DNA from: Haematococcus lacustris
Lineage: Eukaryota > Chlorophyta > Chlorophyceae > Chlamydomonadales > Haematococcaceae
Reading direction: 5' to 3'
NCBI GenBank assembly: GCA_030144725.1
Contig: JASKMD010000003.1
Coordinates: 8,333,237-8,397,236 of the forward strand
DNA length: 64,000 nucleotides
Shown: positions 40,365-51,247 of the stretch, piece by piece
How the letters are laid out: every line of letters starts with the position of its first letter
Numbering within the stretch: the stretch's first letter is position 1
Notes under the pieces: model-generated
What the model saw: the letters and a program-made list of their open reading frames with translations, nothing else
Databases searched by the model: none
What the model was told of the DNA's origin: nothing
Translations under genes and position numbers: made by a program

Positions 40365-42964
40365 TCGTTAATCTGTTGAGGGCGATATAGTGTTTTTGTT
40401 GGACTTTGTTGTGGAAGCGTTCTTTAAGCATCTGTCCTGATATGATGTAGGTATGGCCAGCGATGGTGTGTTGGAGCTCTGTGGCATGTCGGATGCCCAA
40501 GCTTTTGAGGCACGTCATGCAGGCACTAACTATGTCGAGTGGAAGGGGGCTGGTATTCTGTGTGATGAGTTGTCCAAGCAGTTTGGTTTCCTTAGGGTAG
40601 AGTTCTTGTCCTTCCTGGGTGGCAGTGAGCTGCGCCGTGGTTGCATGTAGGAGTTGTCTAGCTCGTAGGGTGTGTCGAAGCATAATTAACATGCGGTGTC
40701 CATGCTTGGCAGCTTGAGCGTAGAGCCAAGTGATCTGTTTGTGTAGCATGCATCTGGTTATGTGGGCATGTGTGGTGTCTGTGGACTGGAGGCTGTGTAG
40801 GAGGGCTGTAGTGTTTCTGGTATGGTATTCTTTGGCTGTTGAGCTGATGCCAAGACCAAGCTTGTCGATGTCCTCCCTGACAACGGCGTTGGGTGTGCCT
40901 AGTGGGAGTCTGAGTTTTTTCTTAACACATTGGTTAATAGCTCTGTCGTAGAGGTCTAGGTCTCCCGGTGTGCATGGGGCTACGCAGAAGCTATAGGCCA
41001 GACTGGGGATGATGGCTGTCTTGATGATGTGGATGGCTTGTCTGGCGCTAGCGAATGAGCGTCGTAGTCTTTCTAGCTTCTGTCTGAGTTGTGTCATCAT
41101 GGCTATGTGTTGTGGTTTCCAGTTGAGCGTCATGGTAAGTAAGACACCAAGGTAAGTGAAGGGGGAGGTCGGTTTGAGGTAGGTGACAGGTTTCCCTTGT
41201 AGCGTTACGGCTTGCAGTTCTCTACGGGCTTGCTTTTCCGCTTCTGCCATGGTGCTGCATCTGCCGGATTGGTGCGCTTTGTGGAGTGCCGCTGTGGCGA
41301 GGGTTTTGCTGTGGGATACGATTAGGTGGCCCCAATCCGAGTAGGCGGAGAGCTTGTCTGCCTGACAGCGTAGGTTGCTGATCGAGTTGCAAAGGATAGC
41401 GATGTCATCGGCGTAGTCGATGCTGCCGATTGTAAATCGCCCGGCGCTGTCGGTTGTGTCGGATGTAAATTTGTACCCCCTCGCTCCTACTTGGAGCCAG
41501 CGCAGTAAGGGTTCGATGTAGATGAGGAACAGGAAAGGTGAGAGTGAGTCGCCCTGGATGGTGCCCCGGTCTACAGGTACCGGGTCGGTGGGGCCGTAGG
41601 GAGTTCTGAAGCGCGTTGTAGCGCCCGTGTACAGGTCCTTCACCGCGTCTGTGGCGTCGGTGGGAAAGCCAAGGTCGTGCATGATCCATAGCAGTTTGTC
41701 TTGGCAGGTGGTGTTGAAGGCGCTAGTGAAGTCGACCAGTAGCGCATAGATATCTACTTTGGCTAGCTTGGCGTCTTCGAGGGCCATGACCAGCATTTGG
41801 AGCTGTTGTGTGGTGTCCCTATGGGAGCGGAAGCCTGCTTGGCAGTTACTTAACATCCCGTTAGCCTCAGCATACTCGTACAGCGCCTTGGTTATGAGGC
41901 TGGTCCAGAGTTTGTAGATGGTATTGGCCAGCCCAACAGGTCTGTAGGCGTTGAGGTCTGTTTCTTGGCCCTTGTCCTTGTAAAGCAGGCAGGTGTCACT
42001 GGTTTTCCATGTTGTGGGTGTGCAACCAGTGGCCCACATGATGATGAACAGTTGGTGAATGGTGTCCCTCATCTCCCATGGCAGCATCTTGATGATCTCG
42101 TTTTCAATGCCGTCAGGGCCAGGCGCTTTGCCCCCTGATAGTCTGCTGATGCATTCTTGAAATCCTGCTTTGTCCATGATGGCTGTGTGCATCCAGCGTA
42201 TATTTTGGCAGGTGTGCAACGTGAAGGGGTCCGCGGCTTTGGGGCGGGTCCATGGGTAATTTCTGGTCTGTGTGTTTGTGTAGTGGCCTGTTTTGGGATT
42301 CGGCGGCGTGAGCTTGTGTCTATAGGCGGCGGTGATAATCCGGTTGAGGTCGGCCGGGGCGGTGCAGATGTTCTTGGTATCGGGGTCAGCTAGTGCCTGC
42401 AGTCCTTTGTGGTCGGTGCGAGAGGGGCGTAGTATGTATTTGTTGGCTTTTTTGGGTTGGGTGCTGATGAGGTGTTGCATTCTGAGACGCGCCTGTGCAA
42501 TGGCAAGTGCGGAGTCGTCGTCATCTAGCTTGTGGATTTGGTCGCGGTAGGAGTTGGTCAGTTGGGCGAGCGCGGCTTGCACGTAATTTTCTGTTGTACC
42601 GTCGCCCTGGCGTGCTTGCACCGCCTCCCTTACCTCCGCGTTGATCGTGTCTGTCTCTGGGAGTAGGTCGTCGATAGACGGGTGGGCGCTGTTTTGTTTG
42701 AATAACATTCTAGCCTTCCGGCTGAGTTCTCTGGTGGTTTTGAGCTTTTTCCCTAGTGCCTGTCTGATCTTGCACATGCTCCTGCGTTGGTAATGTTGGC
42801 CTCCTCTGGTCAATGTCTTGGTGTTGCATGTCTGCATGGCAGTTCCCCTGCAGGTTTCCAGGAGCGTTGTGAGCATGGCGGCTGCGGTATCGACAGCCTC
42901 TCTAGCCGGGAGGCCTGCCACTAGTGTCAGGCGTTGTGGTTGTTGTGGGTTGGCCTTGTCTAGT
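40365..42964 (-). CDS. Retrotransposon polyprotein part 3: reverse transcriptase
   Basis: About 866 codons. Reverse transcriptase motifs in order: SGGKAPGPDGIENEII (near 42150-42105), LLYKDKGQETDLNAYRPVGL (near 41990-41940), NCQAGFRSHRDTTQQL (near 41850), VDFTSAFNTTCQDKLL (near 41730), GTIQGDSLSPFLF (near 41560), the catalytic YADD (41405-41416) and the following TYLGVLL (near 41150). It copies element RNA at the nicked target. The N-terminal ~200 residues form a basic linker after the AP endonuclease. Part 2 and part 3 are in one frame when the 42965-45215 insert is discounted; likewise part 3 and part 4. Confidence 0.93.
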
Positions 42965-45215
42965 GGTCACCCCCGCCATTGGCTGCACCCCCATGGCTCA
43001 AGAGATAACTTTCTTACTCATTTCTGCACAGATGAAGCCGCCGATTGATGCGATGGGCTGCTTGTGGCCTGACGAGTGTGCTGCCAGTCCCAACGGTTTG
43101 CCGGGTGGCTGGCCCCCAACATGCGACGTGTTCTTGGGCCTCGTAGACACTCCTAGCAACTGCTTTAGGCAGCCTGGACCCAGCGCGGAGTGAATTCGCA
43201 TCGTGACTGGACATTACAAGTTTTCAGGTCGGCACGCAACAGTGTTGCTACGTCACAGCACGCATTGAGACCCTTTCCCAAGCTAGGGGCATGAGTGCGA
43301 CGGCGGATTGCTGGCAGGTGCAAGCCGTCGAATTACAGGTTGCACAAGATGCTGAACGCATTGGTGCCTGTGGCTCCCGAGCAACAACGAGCAGCAAAAA
43401 ATAATAAAAAACATGAAGGGACTGAGCTGATAACTATGTTTGCCGTTGTGCAGGCTAGTGAAGGCCATGGTTGACAAGAAAAGGGGAGTGAAGGCTAACT
43501 GTGCCAATGTACAGAAAGCGAGGGAGGTTACGGCACAGCGGAGGGCTGCAGAGGCTGCTGGTCCCATTGAGATTGGGGCGCAAGCAGGGGCTGCTATTGC
43601 TGCTGAGGCTCAGGCCCAGGCTGATGCTGGTGCTGATGAGGCTGATGCGCAGTTGCCTCAGCTACAGGCAGACCTGCAGCACAGGGAGCAATAGCTTGCT
43701 CACAACCAGCGCATGCAGCAACTACAGCAACATCTCCAGGACCTCCAGCGGAGTGAGCTTCAGCGCAAGGAGCAGCAACTTGCTGATTTGGTGGCGCAGC
43801 AGCGGGCAGCTCTGCTGCAATGGGAGCATCAGTTAACTGAGCGGCTGCACCAGCTGCAGCAGCAGCAGGTGGACCTTAGCCGGAGGGAGCAGGATCTGAC
43901 AGAGCGGCAGCACCAGCTTCAGCAGCAGCAGGCAGACCTAAATTCCATGGAGCAGCAGCAAGCTCGCATCCACACGTTGGCACCGCAGCTTCACAACTTA
44001 CAGCAAGAGCTCAAGGCCCAACAGGTGGCTAAAGTGCAACGCGAGGTGCAGCAGCAGCAGACAGACCTGCTACTACATAAACAGCAGGTGGAGAAGCAGC
44101 ATTTGGCTTATTTGCAGGCCATCAGCAACAACCACCCCCTCCCAGACCCTTCTCCATGCTCTCGCGCAAAGTTGGCAAGCCCACTTCAAGGGTGAGTTGA
44201 GGCCCTTGCCAAACATTTGTGCCATGATTCTTGCCCACATGCTCACATGCGCTGCCCGGTGCACTTCAGGGCACGCCATGACACCACACTGACGCCCATG
44301 CATTGTGGGATGCATGTGTGCATGTGCAGGCATCATATTGTGGCCCCCGCATTGTCCAACCCAACCCAGCCAGCGCCAAGCAGCCCTTCCTGCCTGCCAC
44401 TACCACCTCTGCATGGGGGCACAGCCACTGAGTTGGCTGTGAGAGCCTTGGCACGGTCACTGACGAGGTACCTTAGCGCATGTCGCATGCCTGAGCCTCA
44501 ATGGGTCGTCTCACTGGGGGTGCAGAGGTGTGGTGGTTCCACCAGGTGTTTAACAACACCCCCGCTGCCACGTGCTGGATGGCCTTTGTGGGAGGACTGT
44601 GTGACTGGACTGTGTGAGTTTGAATATGAGGCGGACAATTGATGTGGCTGGGTGTAAGGTGCACGAAGAGTCAATCAGCAGAATCTGCAGAATCATAAAA
44701 ACGGCTTAAACTGATCGGCAGCGTACTAATGGCCGAGATTGTGACTGGGTGCATGGTGCATGAGAGCCAACTTTACAGCAGCATAGACGGCCCACAAAGG
44801 AGGGCATCGCGCATTTGTCAAAGGGACACGTTGGGACTCCTCACAACGAACCAACCAAGCTTGTCAAACCAGCATCTGACTTCCTGGTTGGACAGTTAAG
44901 TGGACTGCAAAAAGGCCCACATTTTGTGAAATCTGACATGGGTCACGTGACACAGAATAAACTGCACGCGTCCATGCCGCGGAGCCACCGAGCGCGATAG
45001 CTGTTTCCTGATCACAGCCCCACTAAGCAGCCCATTCCCGGCACAACGCGACCCCATCTTCCAACACCCCCGCCCGCCCCGGCACAGGTGCATATCAGGC
45101 CGAGCAGCCGCTAGCCTCGCGCTCGTGAGCTGCACAGCCCTGCGCAAGAATCGCTGAAAAATTCTTAAAGACCGGTAAGATGTTATCAGGGGTGCAGCCA
45201 ATGGCGGGGGTGACC
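42965..45215 (+). mobile_element. GGTCAC-family DNA transposon A inserted in the retrotransposon
   Basis: 2,251 bp. The inverted ends are perfect over 27 bp: the left begins GGTCACCCCCGCCATTGGCT, the right ends with its complement. TAGT is duplicated at 42961-42964 and 45216-45219; if the ends are set one base in, the duplication is CTAGTG (6 bp). It carries a plus-strand Gln-rich coiled-coil gene (43467-44195) and a further open frame (44217-44642) with Cys/His-rich start and a LCEFEYEAD end. It has no similarity to the transposase-like gene of elements B and C, so it may be mobilised in trans. Confidence 0.85.
43467..44195 (+). pseudogene. Gln-rich coiled-coil protein of transposon A, in-frame TAG
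   Basis: From ATG 43467 (MVDKKRGVKANCANVQKARE) the frame runs through an Ala/Glu-rich region to a TAG at 43692-43694, then continues in the same frame to 44195 as a nearly pure coiled coil (LQRKEQQLADLVAQQRAALL and similar heptads). In the homologue at 1-577 the stop position is Gln, so TAG most likely arose from CAG. Either the copy is dead or the stop is bypassed. Function unknown. Confidence 0.55.
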
Positions 45216-48061
45216 TAGTGTGGTCAGGAAGTGGGTAGCGGCTGTGTACATGGGAGCTATGTATGCTGTCAGTTGTGCATGCAGTTGTGGAGCGCCTGAG
45301 CTGGGTTGTTGCACTCCAAGCCGGTATGCTTCCCTATCTTTGTTGGTGATTGGGGTGGTGAGAATGGTGTGGCTGTGTTTTAAGGGTTGATGTGTGGCTG
45401 CTAGATCTATGCCCAGTCTGGTAGTGGTGAGTGTGGCGGTGAGCGGTCTGTGGTCGCTGAGGTACGCGTTTGTGTCGACGTGTGTGCGATGCCCAGGGCC
45501 TTGTCTCGCGTCGCGCGTCAGGATGGCGTCGATGCGGCTGTTGCAGTGTGGTTGCTGGTAGGTCCAGGCCCGGTCGCCGGGGTCAGCTTCGGATAGGCGC
45601 AGCTCCGTGGCGAACTCCCTCATCATGTGGTCTTGTGGGTATTCAGTGTGTTCGGAGCGATCCTCTGTTTTCATCGTGGCGTTGATGTCTCCTGCCAGAA
45701 TGAGTGAGCCGGGCAGGTGTCCAGTGGCTGTTCGTATGTGTTCTTGCATCTTTCTCCTTAATGGGATCGCGTCGTCGTTGTTCCCTGACGGCCAGTACGT
45801 GGCGACGAGTGTGAGTTCCTCGCTTTGCCGTTGGCGGAGGCTTAGGATGACGCATCGGGTGTTCACATCCGCATCTGTACACGGCGGCAGCATGGTGGTT
45901 TGCATCTGGATAGCTAGGTCGTGTCTGATGCCAATTAGGACCTCACTATGGCCTTCGTGACGGTGGACGGTGTAGTTGGGCATAACCCTCTTCAGCCAGC
46001 CAGAGCTAGGTTTGTTGCTCTTGGGTTGGGTCATAGTCTCGGTGAGGATCAAGATGTCCGGGCTATGTTTGAGCACCAGGTTTAGGACCTCGTTTCTAGA
46101 TCTGCATAGGCCTCTGACATTGAAGGTTGTGAGGGTGATGTGTTGCCTGTTGAGGGTTGCTTGGGGCAGTTCGGTTGAGGGGTTGTTGTGTTGGCTCGTG
46201 CGAGGGTCATTGTCCGGCGTGGTTTGTTGTGTCTCGGCTATGTTGGGGTTTAGTCTTGTGGTGTGGGCTCCGGTGGGTTTGCAGAGGTATTGGGACATGA
46301 GGGTTTGTGTGTGCGTGTCGTTGCGGTGTGCCTTGGTGGCTCGTACCCGCTTAGCGGACGGGCCAGTGTTGGTATCGACACGCGTGGTGGGTCGGTTGGT
46401 ACGCGGCTTACCTGAGGGGGCTGGCGGGCGGAGGGTAATAGTGGGAATGTCCCGGCGTTGTCGCGACCGGGCAGGTTCCTCGTGTAATGGAGTGCCCTCT
46501 ATTGTGGTGCTGCGCTTGGTGTCTAGTGTAGAGTTCTTGTCGGCGTCAATGGTGGTCACGGGCGGTGGGGCGAGTATCTCTCCTTCCTCTATGTGGTTGT
46601 TGGTGAGATCAATCGGGTCGGTGTGATCGTGAAAGTGTGCTGCTAGTGCTGATGCGGTGGTGGCCTCCAACGGGTCCGCTATCCAGATCTCCCTCCTAAC
46701 GAACCTTGTGTGTCTCACGTTGCCTGTGCAGATGGTGAGCAAGTTCCCTTGGAGGCGTCCCCAGTCGTTAGGTGTGGAGAGTGGTTTTGGCACACGGTTG
46801 AATGAGTCCAGCTGGTACCAGCCTTGTTGTGTGTGTTTAATGACAGTTGCATGGTGGTGTGATAGCAAGATCACAGCATCAGTGTGTGTCGCCCCCGTGC
46901 TGGCAACAGTTGTAGTGATCACCTCAGGTGTGATGCTGTGGGTTGGTAGGTAGGTTGTTGCTGGGTGCAGGTACGTGTGCGTCTCATGGTGCTGGCGGTG
47001 TAGGTAGTGGTTCAGTGTGTCAGACGAGAACTTGCCTTTCTCGTGGTAGATGTGATCAGTATTGAAGGATCGAATCATGTGTCCGTCATCTCGTGCTGCT
47101 TGTGCTAGATGTTGTAGGTGCTCGGCTAGTTGCTTGCAGTGTCTGATGACTGCATGGTAATCTATGCATTTCTTTCCCATGGCCATGTTGAATGCATGTA
47201 CTAGGCAACACTCTTCGTATTGCCCTTCCATGTAGAGTTGTGCCGGGTTGTGGATCGGTGTATGTGTGGGGCCGGGTGTTGTAGTGTTGCTATCATGGTC
47301 GCGTGCTTGTTCCGCATGGCTGATGATGTGGTAAATTCCCTTTTCCTCACACCGGCGTATCTGCTCCCGTGTGCGGATGTTAGGCGTGATGACAAATAGT
47401 TGGTGCATAGTTTGCTTGGTCGCCGCAGGAATGTGCAAGAGGGGTGTGGCTGTCGTTTTCAAGGAATCCAGTAGGTGCCATGCGCCGCTAGTGCACTTCA
47501 TGGCCATGCTGTGGCCTGGCTTCTTGCACAGAAAGGTGTGTGTACCGTATTGGCCAGCGAGGTTCCCTAGGTTATCAGCAGTCCAGTCGCTGGGTTGGTT
47601 GAGTTGGGCAATGCTCTGCACAGCAAGGCCGTAGTGGGAGCGTAAGTACATCTCGATGACTTCGTCGGAGTAGCCGTCCACTCCTCTTGCCATTAGCCAT
47701 GCGCCACGCTCAAAGTGATCGGTTAGCTGAGGGAGCCTGTTCTCGTAAAAGTTGTCTATGTCTTGCATGGTGACCCATTCATGTCCCGCAGCATTGTTTA
47801 GGGAGTATACCTGGCACGCGGAGCTGTCTTTATCTTGCTTAAAGTGCCCAACCTCTGGTCCTGGATTAGCTTCAACATCCCCAGCGGCTAGTAAGAGCCA
47901 GGCCACGTAGACAGCCCGTGCGGCAGCTATGGGGTTGAAGGTGGAGGTGGTCCAATTACTTTCACCTAGTGTTGTTTGGTAGCAACAATAGACGTGGAGG
48001 GTGCTATTGTATTGGTAGACTGTGTGTGGGCGGCCGTTCTTGGCTCCATTTGTGGAGAGGT
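45216..48061 (-). CDS. Retrotransposon polyprotein part 2: 2A motif, cysteine proteases, AP endonuclease
   Basis: The frame is open from the border of transposon B to the border of transposon A, about 948 codons. It begins with ~70 residues upstream of a 2A-like motif, then two tandem cysteine-protease-like domains. The first has CQVYSLNN (near 47815), GHSMAMK and HLLDS (near 47510-47460). The second has EECCLVHAFNMAMG (near 47215), HHHATVIKH and WYQLDSF (near 46860-46800). The Cys...His...Asp/Asn order with CxxxxLNN resembles Josephin-type peptidases. After a basic linker comes an AP-type endonuclease: TTFNVRG (near 46135), LTET, GDINAT (near 45685), SRIDAILT and SDHRPL (near 45440). The protease domains may process the polyprotein or remove ubiquitin (inference). 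Confidence 0.88.
47856..47882 (-). other. 2A-like ribosome-skipping motif GDVEANPGP
   Basis: Codons for GDVEANPGP follow a hydrophobic AWLLLAA segment. This meets the D(V/I)ExNPG|P consensus and the usual LLxxxGDVE upstream context of active 2A peptides. At such sites the ribosome omits the Gly-Pro bond and continues, giving two proteins from one frame. Here it would release the ~1,470-residue ORF1-type product from the ~2,900-residue enzymatic part. Activity is inferred from the motif, not shown. Confidence 0.8.
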
Positions 48062-51000
48062 GGTCACCCCTCCCATTGAACCACCAACCCCCCTAACGAT
48101 AAGGGACAACGGCTTTTCCGGACTCGTTTCTGCACCGATTCACACGCGGATTGTAGCGTCGGAGAGCGGCTGCGCTGAGGCACACGCTGAGCCGGTAGGG
48201 CATGTTGCCGGGTATCCGACCCTACCAAGCCTGCGGACTTGATGTACGTTGACCCAGTAGCAGTGAGTCTCTTTTTAACGCGATGGATAGTGCGCGATGT
48301 GTTAGGAGCCCGACCCCATGTCCAACATGACAACCAACATGCGCTGGCTCAGGGGCTCTGAAACTTGGAGGAGACCACAGTAGGAGCACAGCAGTGGCAG
48401 CTGCATCAATCCCTTGTGGATTAGGCTCCAAAAGGTGGGGAAACACTCTTCCATGCTGCCCAACCTGCTAATGCCCGTATGACGACCATCGGACTCAATC
48501 GGATTCTCCAGCCCTGCGTCACTGGCTAGGGAACTTAGCTGTGGACCCCCTGCCAAGTTCTCAACTATTGCTGAGTATTGCAAATAGTGTTTTTACCTAC
48601 GTGTGTACGTGCTAGCAGGATGCCTGCATCCAAGTATCACCCCTACAAGGGGAAGGGAGGGCATGCTGCCCGCTGTGCTGTGTGTGTGACGTGTACACCA
48701 ACTGGCCATGCTGGCTGGGTGGAGATCCATGTGGAGGGGGAGGCAGCTTTCTACAGATCCGGATGCAGGCACACAGCCATCGGCCAGGTCACAGCCCAGA
48801 TGGTTGATGTCATCACAGCTTGCAAAAACCTGAAGCCGTCACAGGTTCCGTTGGCCCATAGAACTTGCGCTGAGGCTGCTGCAGCTGCGCATGCTGTGTG
48901 CCAGCGGCTGCGGGGGCAGGAGCCAGCCAGCCAGCTCCAGCCCATGCCCCGTCTCAGCTCCACACCCACGCAAGCACCTGCACAGCCTGGGCCAGCCCAT
49001 GCGACCTGCCCCCACCATCTCCCAGACCAACCACCCTTGCACCCATCACAGTCCCAGCTGCAGGGGTCCAGCCAGCACCACCCGGCCCTGCCGGCACTGA
49101 TGCACCTACCGGGGCTCTCCATCCTCACTAGGCCTGCCACCAACCCTGTGACCTCACCTGCCGTGGAGCAACAGCCCATCATGTGAGTGCCCCTGCTGGA
49201 TGATGGGCTGACATGGCAAGCCAGCTGAACAACATCAGTTGCACACTCAAGTTGCAGGCTGATTCCACCCATTCCACCTAGCACCCTTGTGAAAGCACCA
49301 CTCGTCACACTCCTGTATGTTGTGTCATGCAGACACACCACTGAGGAGCAGGACGAGCAGACCATGCCCCCAAGCATGCCCAAGCAGCAGCAGGACTGGG
49401 CCACCGCAAGGTGCGCTTTACACTCCTTAGCCCTGACTTGCACAAGCCCTGCCTTGCACCAGCCTTGCCCTGGCTATGGCCATAGCCTGACCTTCGCTGA
49501 ACTGCCTTGCCCTTCATGTGGCGTGAGTTTGATGACGAGCAGCAGCACTTGGAGGATCAGCATCAGCAAGGAGGACAGCTGCAGCAACTTGCTCACAGCA
49601 CTAGCCCAACACAAAAAGAGCTTGCAACTGCCCCCCGCTGCAGCCATTGCTGCCCCCCTAGCTGCCCCCCTGGCTACAGTAGGCGCTGCCCCTCAGCCGC
49701 CCCCCCTCCAGGGGGGTGATGCACCACCTGTTGCTGAGGAGGAGGACGAATCCCTTACCGCTGCTGCCTCTCCCTACATAGATCCACTTGGTGAATTTGA
49801 GCAGCAGGAACATAGGTGGCAAGCAGAGCAAGAGCGCCAGCCTTGGCAGGCCGCCCCACCCTTCCACCCTTCCCACCTTCCCCCACCCCTCTCCCCTCCC
49901 CTCTACACTCCTGGCCTTCCGCCTGTCCCGCTGCATTCACCACCTCCCCTCCCCCCCCACTCCCCCATCCTAATCCCACCACCTCCCAGCAAAACCCAGC
50001 CCCTGAGCGCCACAGCTATGCGGCAGTTGTTCCTGTGTCCTTGTGAGCTTGGCCAGCAGCCTGGCCTTGCATGCTCTTTGCGCACATGCCCCCATTGCAA
50101 GTCGCGCAAGCTGCAGTTGCAGCCTGATGCAGATGGCAGCGTCATGCTCACTGTGCGTCAGTATGGATGGGTGTGCAGGGCAGTTCAAGGGCGCCCCAGC
50201 CATGCGACAGCATTGGGGCATGGCACAGAGGTTCAGCATGCCGGTGTGGTGGAGCTATGGGGCTACAGCTCACTTCAAGGGCAGGCATGATTCAGAGGGA
50301 GGGGTGGTGAAGCAGTGGTTGAGGGGTGAGATCCTGGCTGATCGTGTTGGGAAGTGCAATGCATTGGGGTTTGTGCAGCATTGCAATGCATATCACAAGC
50401 CAGCTGCTGCTGCTGACCCCAGCAAGGCTCACCGTGCACGAGCAAGTGTGGGTCATCGGTGGTGCTTGGAGCTGAGCACACGGGAGGTAGAGCTTTGCAG
50501 TGCTCCACAGCGGGATGCACATGCCTTTGCATCATCCATCCCCGGCTCTATGAGCATGCACAGCTGCTTCTTTCCTGCTGCAGGGATCCAGGTTGAGTGG
50601 TCAGAGACTGCATGTGCATGTGCCCAATGCATGACCCCCGCACCAAGGGGTGTGTGCATGAGGCCCTCCATCACAAAGCCCTTTGTAGCCATGCCCATGT
50701 TCGATCAGAAGAGGGATGACAAGCACTGGGACGATGAGTGCCTCACCCTTCTGTGCTCATTTGCACCAGATAGCGTGAAGCAGCTGTGCACCTTGGGCAA
50801 GAAGCTGAGCGTGAAAATGTTAAACGAGTATTGCAAGGCAGTGGGGTTGTATGTGCCAGCCAACACCTTGCGTGCTGACCTACGGTACATGGTACTGGAG
50901 CATCTCAATGGGCAGGCAGAGTGGGATTGAGCTGGCTGTGTAAGGTGACGTTGAGAAATCTGGGCTCCATGCGTAAAGTGTACCGCAATGTACCGCAGCG

Positions 51001-51243
51001 GAGAACTCTGCATCCCGCGTTGTGGGTGTTGTTAGGCAGCACTTGAAAGGCCCATCGCGCAGAGCGGAACCGTTCGCGTGCCTGGCAGACTGCCGGTCAC
51101 CGTGGGTGCCAGCAGCTCGGGCGCGCAGACGCAAGCGCGGCGCAGAGATAAGGCATTTCGCGTTAAAATGACAACTCAACTCTCACCAGGCACGCCGCAA
51201 AGTCAAATGTCCCTTACGTGGTGGTTCAATGGGAGGGGTGACC
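48062..51243 (+). mobile_element. GGTCAC-family DNA transposon B, apparently full length
   Basis: 3,182 bp with 25-bp inverted ends (GGTCACCCCTCCCATTGAAC...) and an AGGT duplication at 48058-48061 and 51244-51247. It carries the longest version of the transposase-like gene shared with element C. Interrupting the retrotransposon between ORF1 and the 2A region, it leaves the frame intact on both sides. It is the best candidate for an autonomous member of the family. Confidence 0.85.
48620..50930 (+). CDS. Candidate transposase of the GGTCAC family
   Basis: A multi-exon or frame-broken gene. The first block (48620-49183) has a Cys/His-rich start (CAVCVTCTPTGHAGW, RSGCRHTAIG). A middle block (about 49329-50165) has Gln/Pro-rich sequence and a zinc-ribbon-like cluster LFLCPCEL...CSLRTCPHCKSRKL. 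The last block (about 50170-50930, another frame) has WWSYGATAHFKGRHDSEGG, SMHSCFFPAAG, VEWSETACACAQCM and LRADLRYMVLEHLNG before TGA. The last block is conserved in element C. The change of frame near 50150-50180 could be a very short intron or a frameshift. No DDE/DDD triad can be assigned by eye. Cys-cluster domains beside an undefined core recall KDZ-type transposons, only as a loose analogy. Confidence 0.5.
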
Positions 51244-51247
51244 AGGT

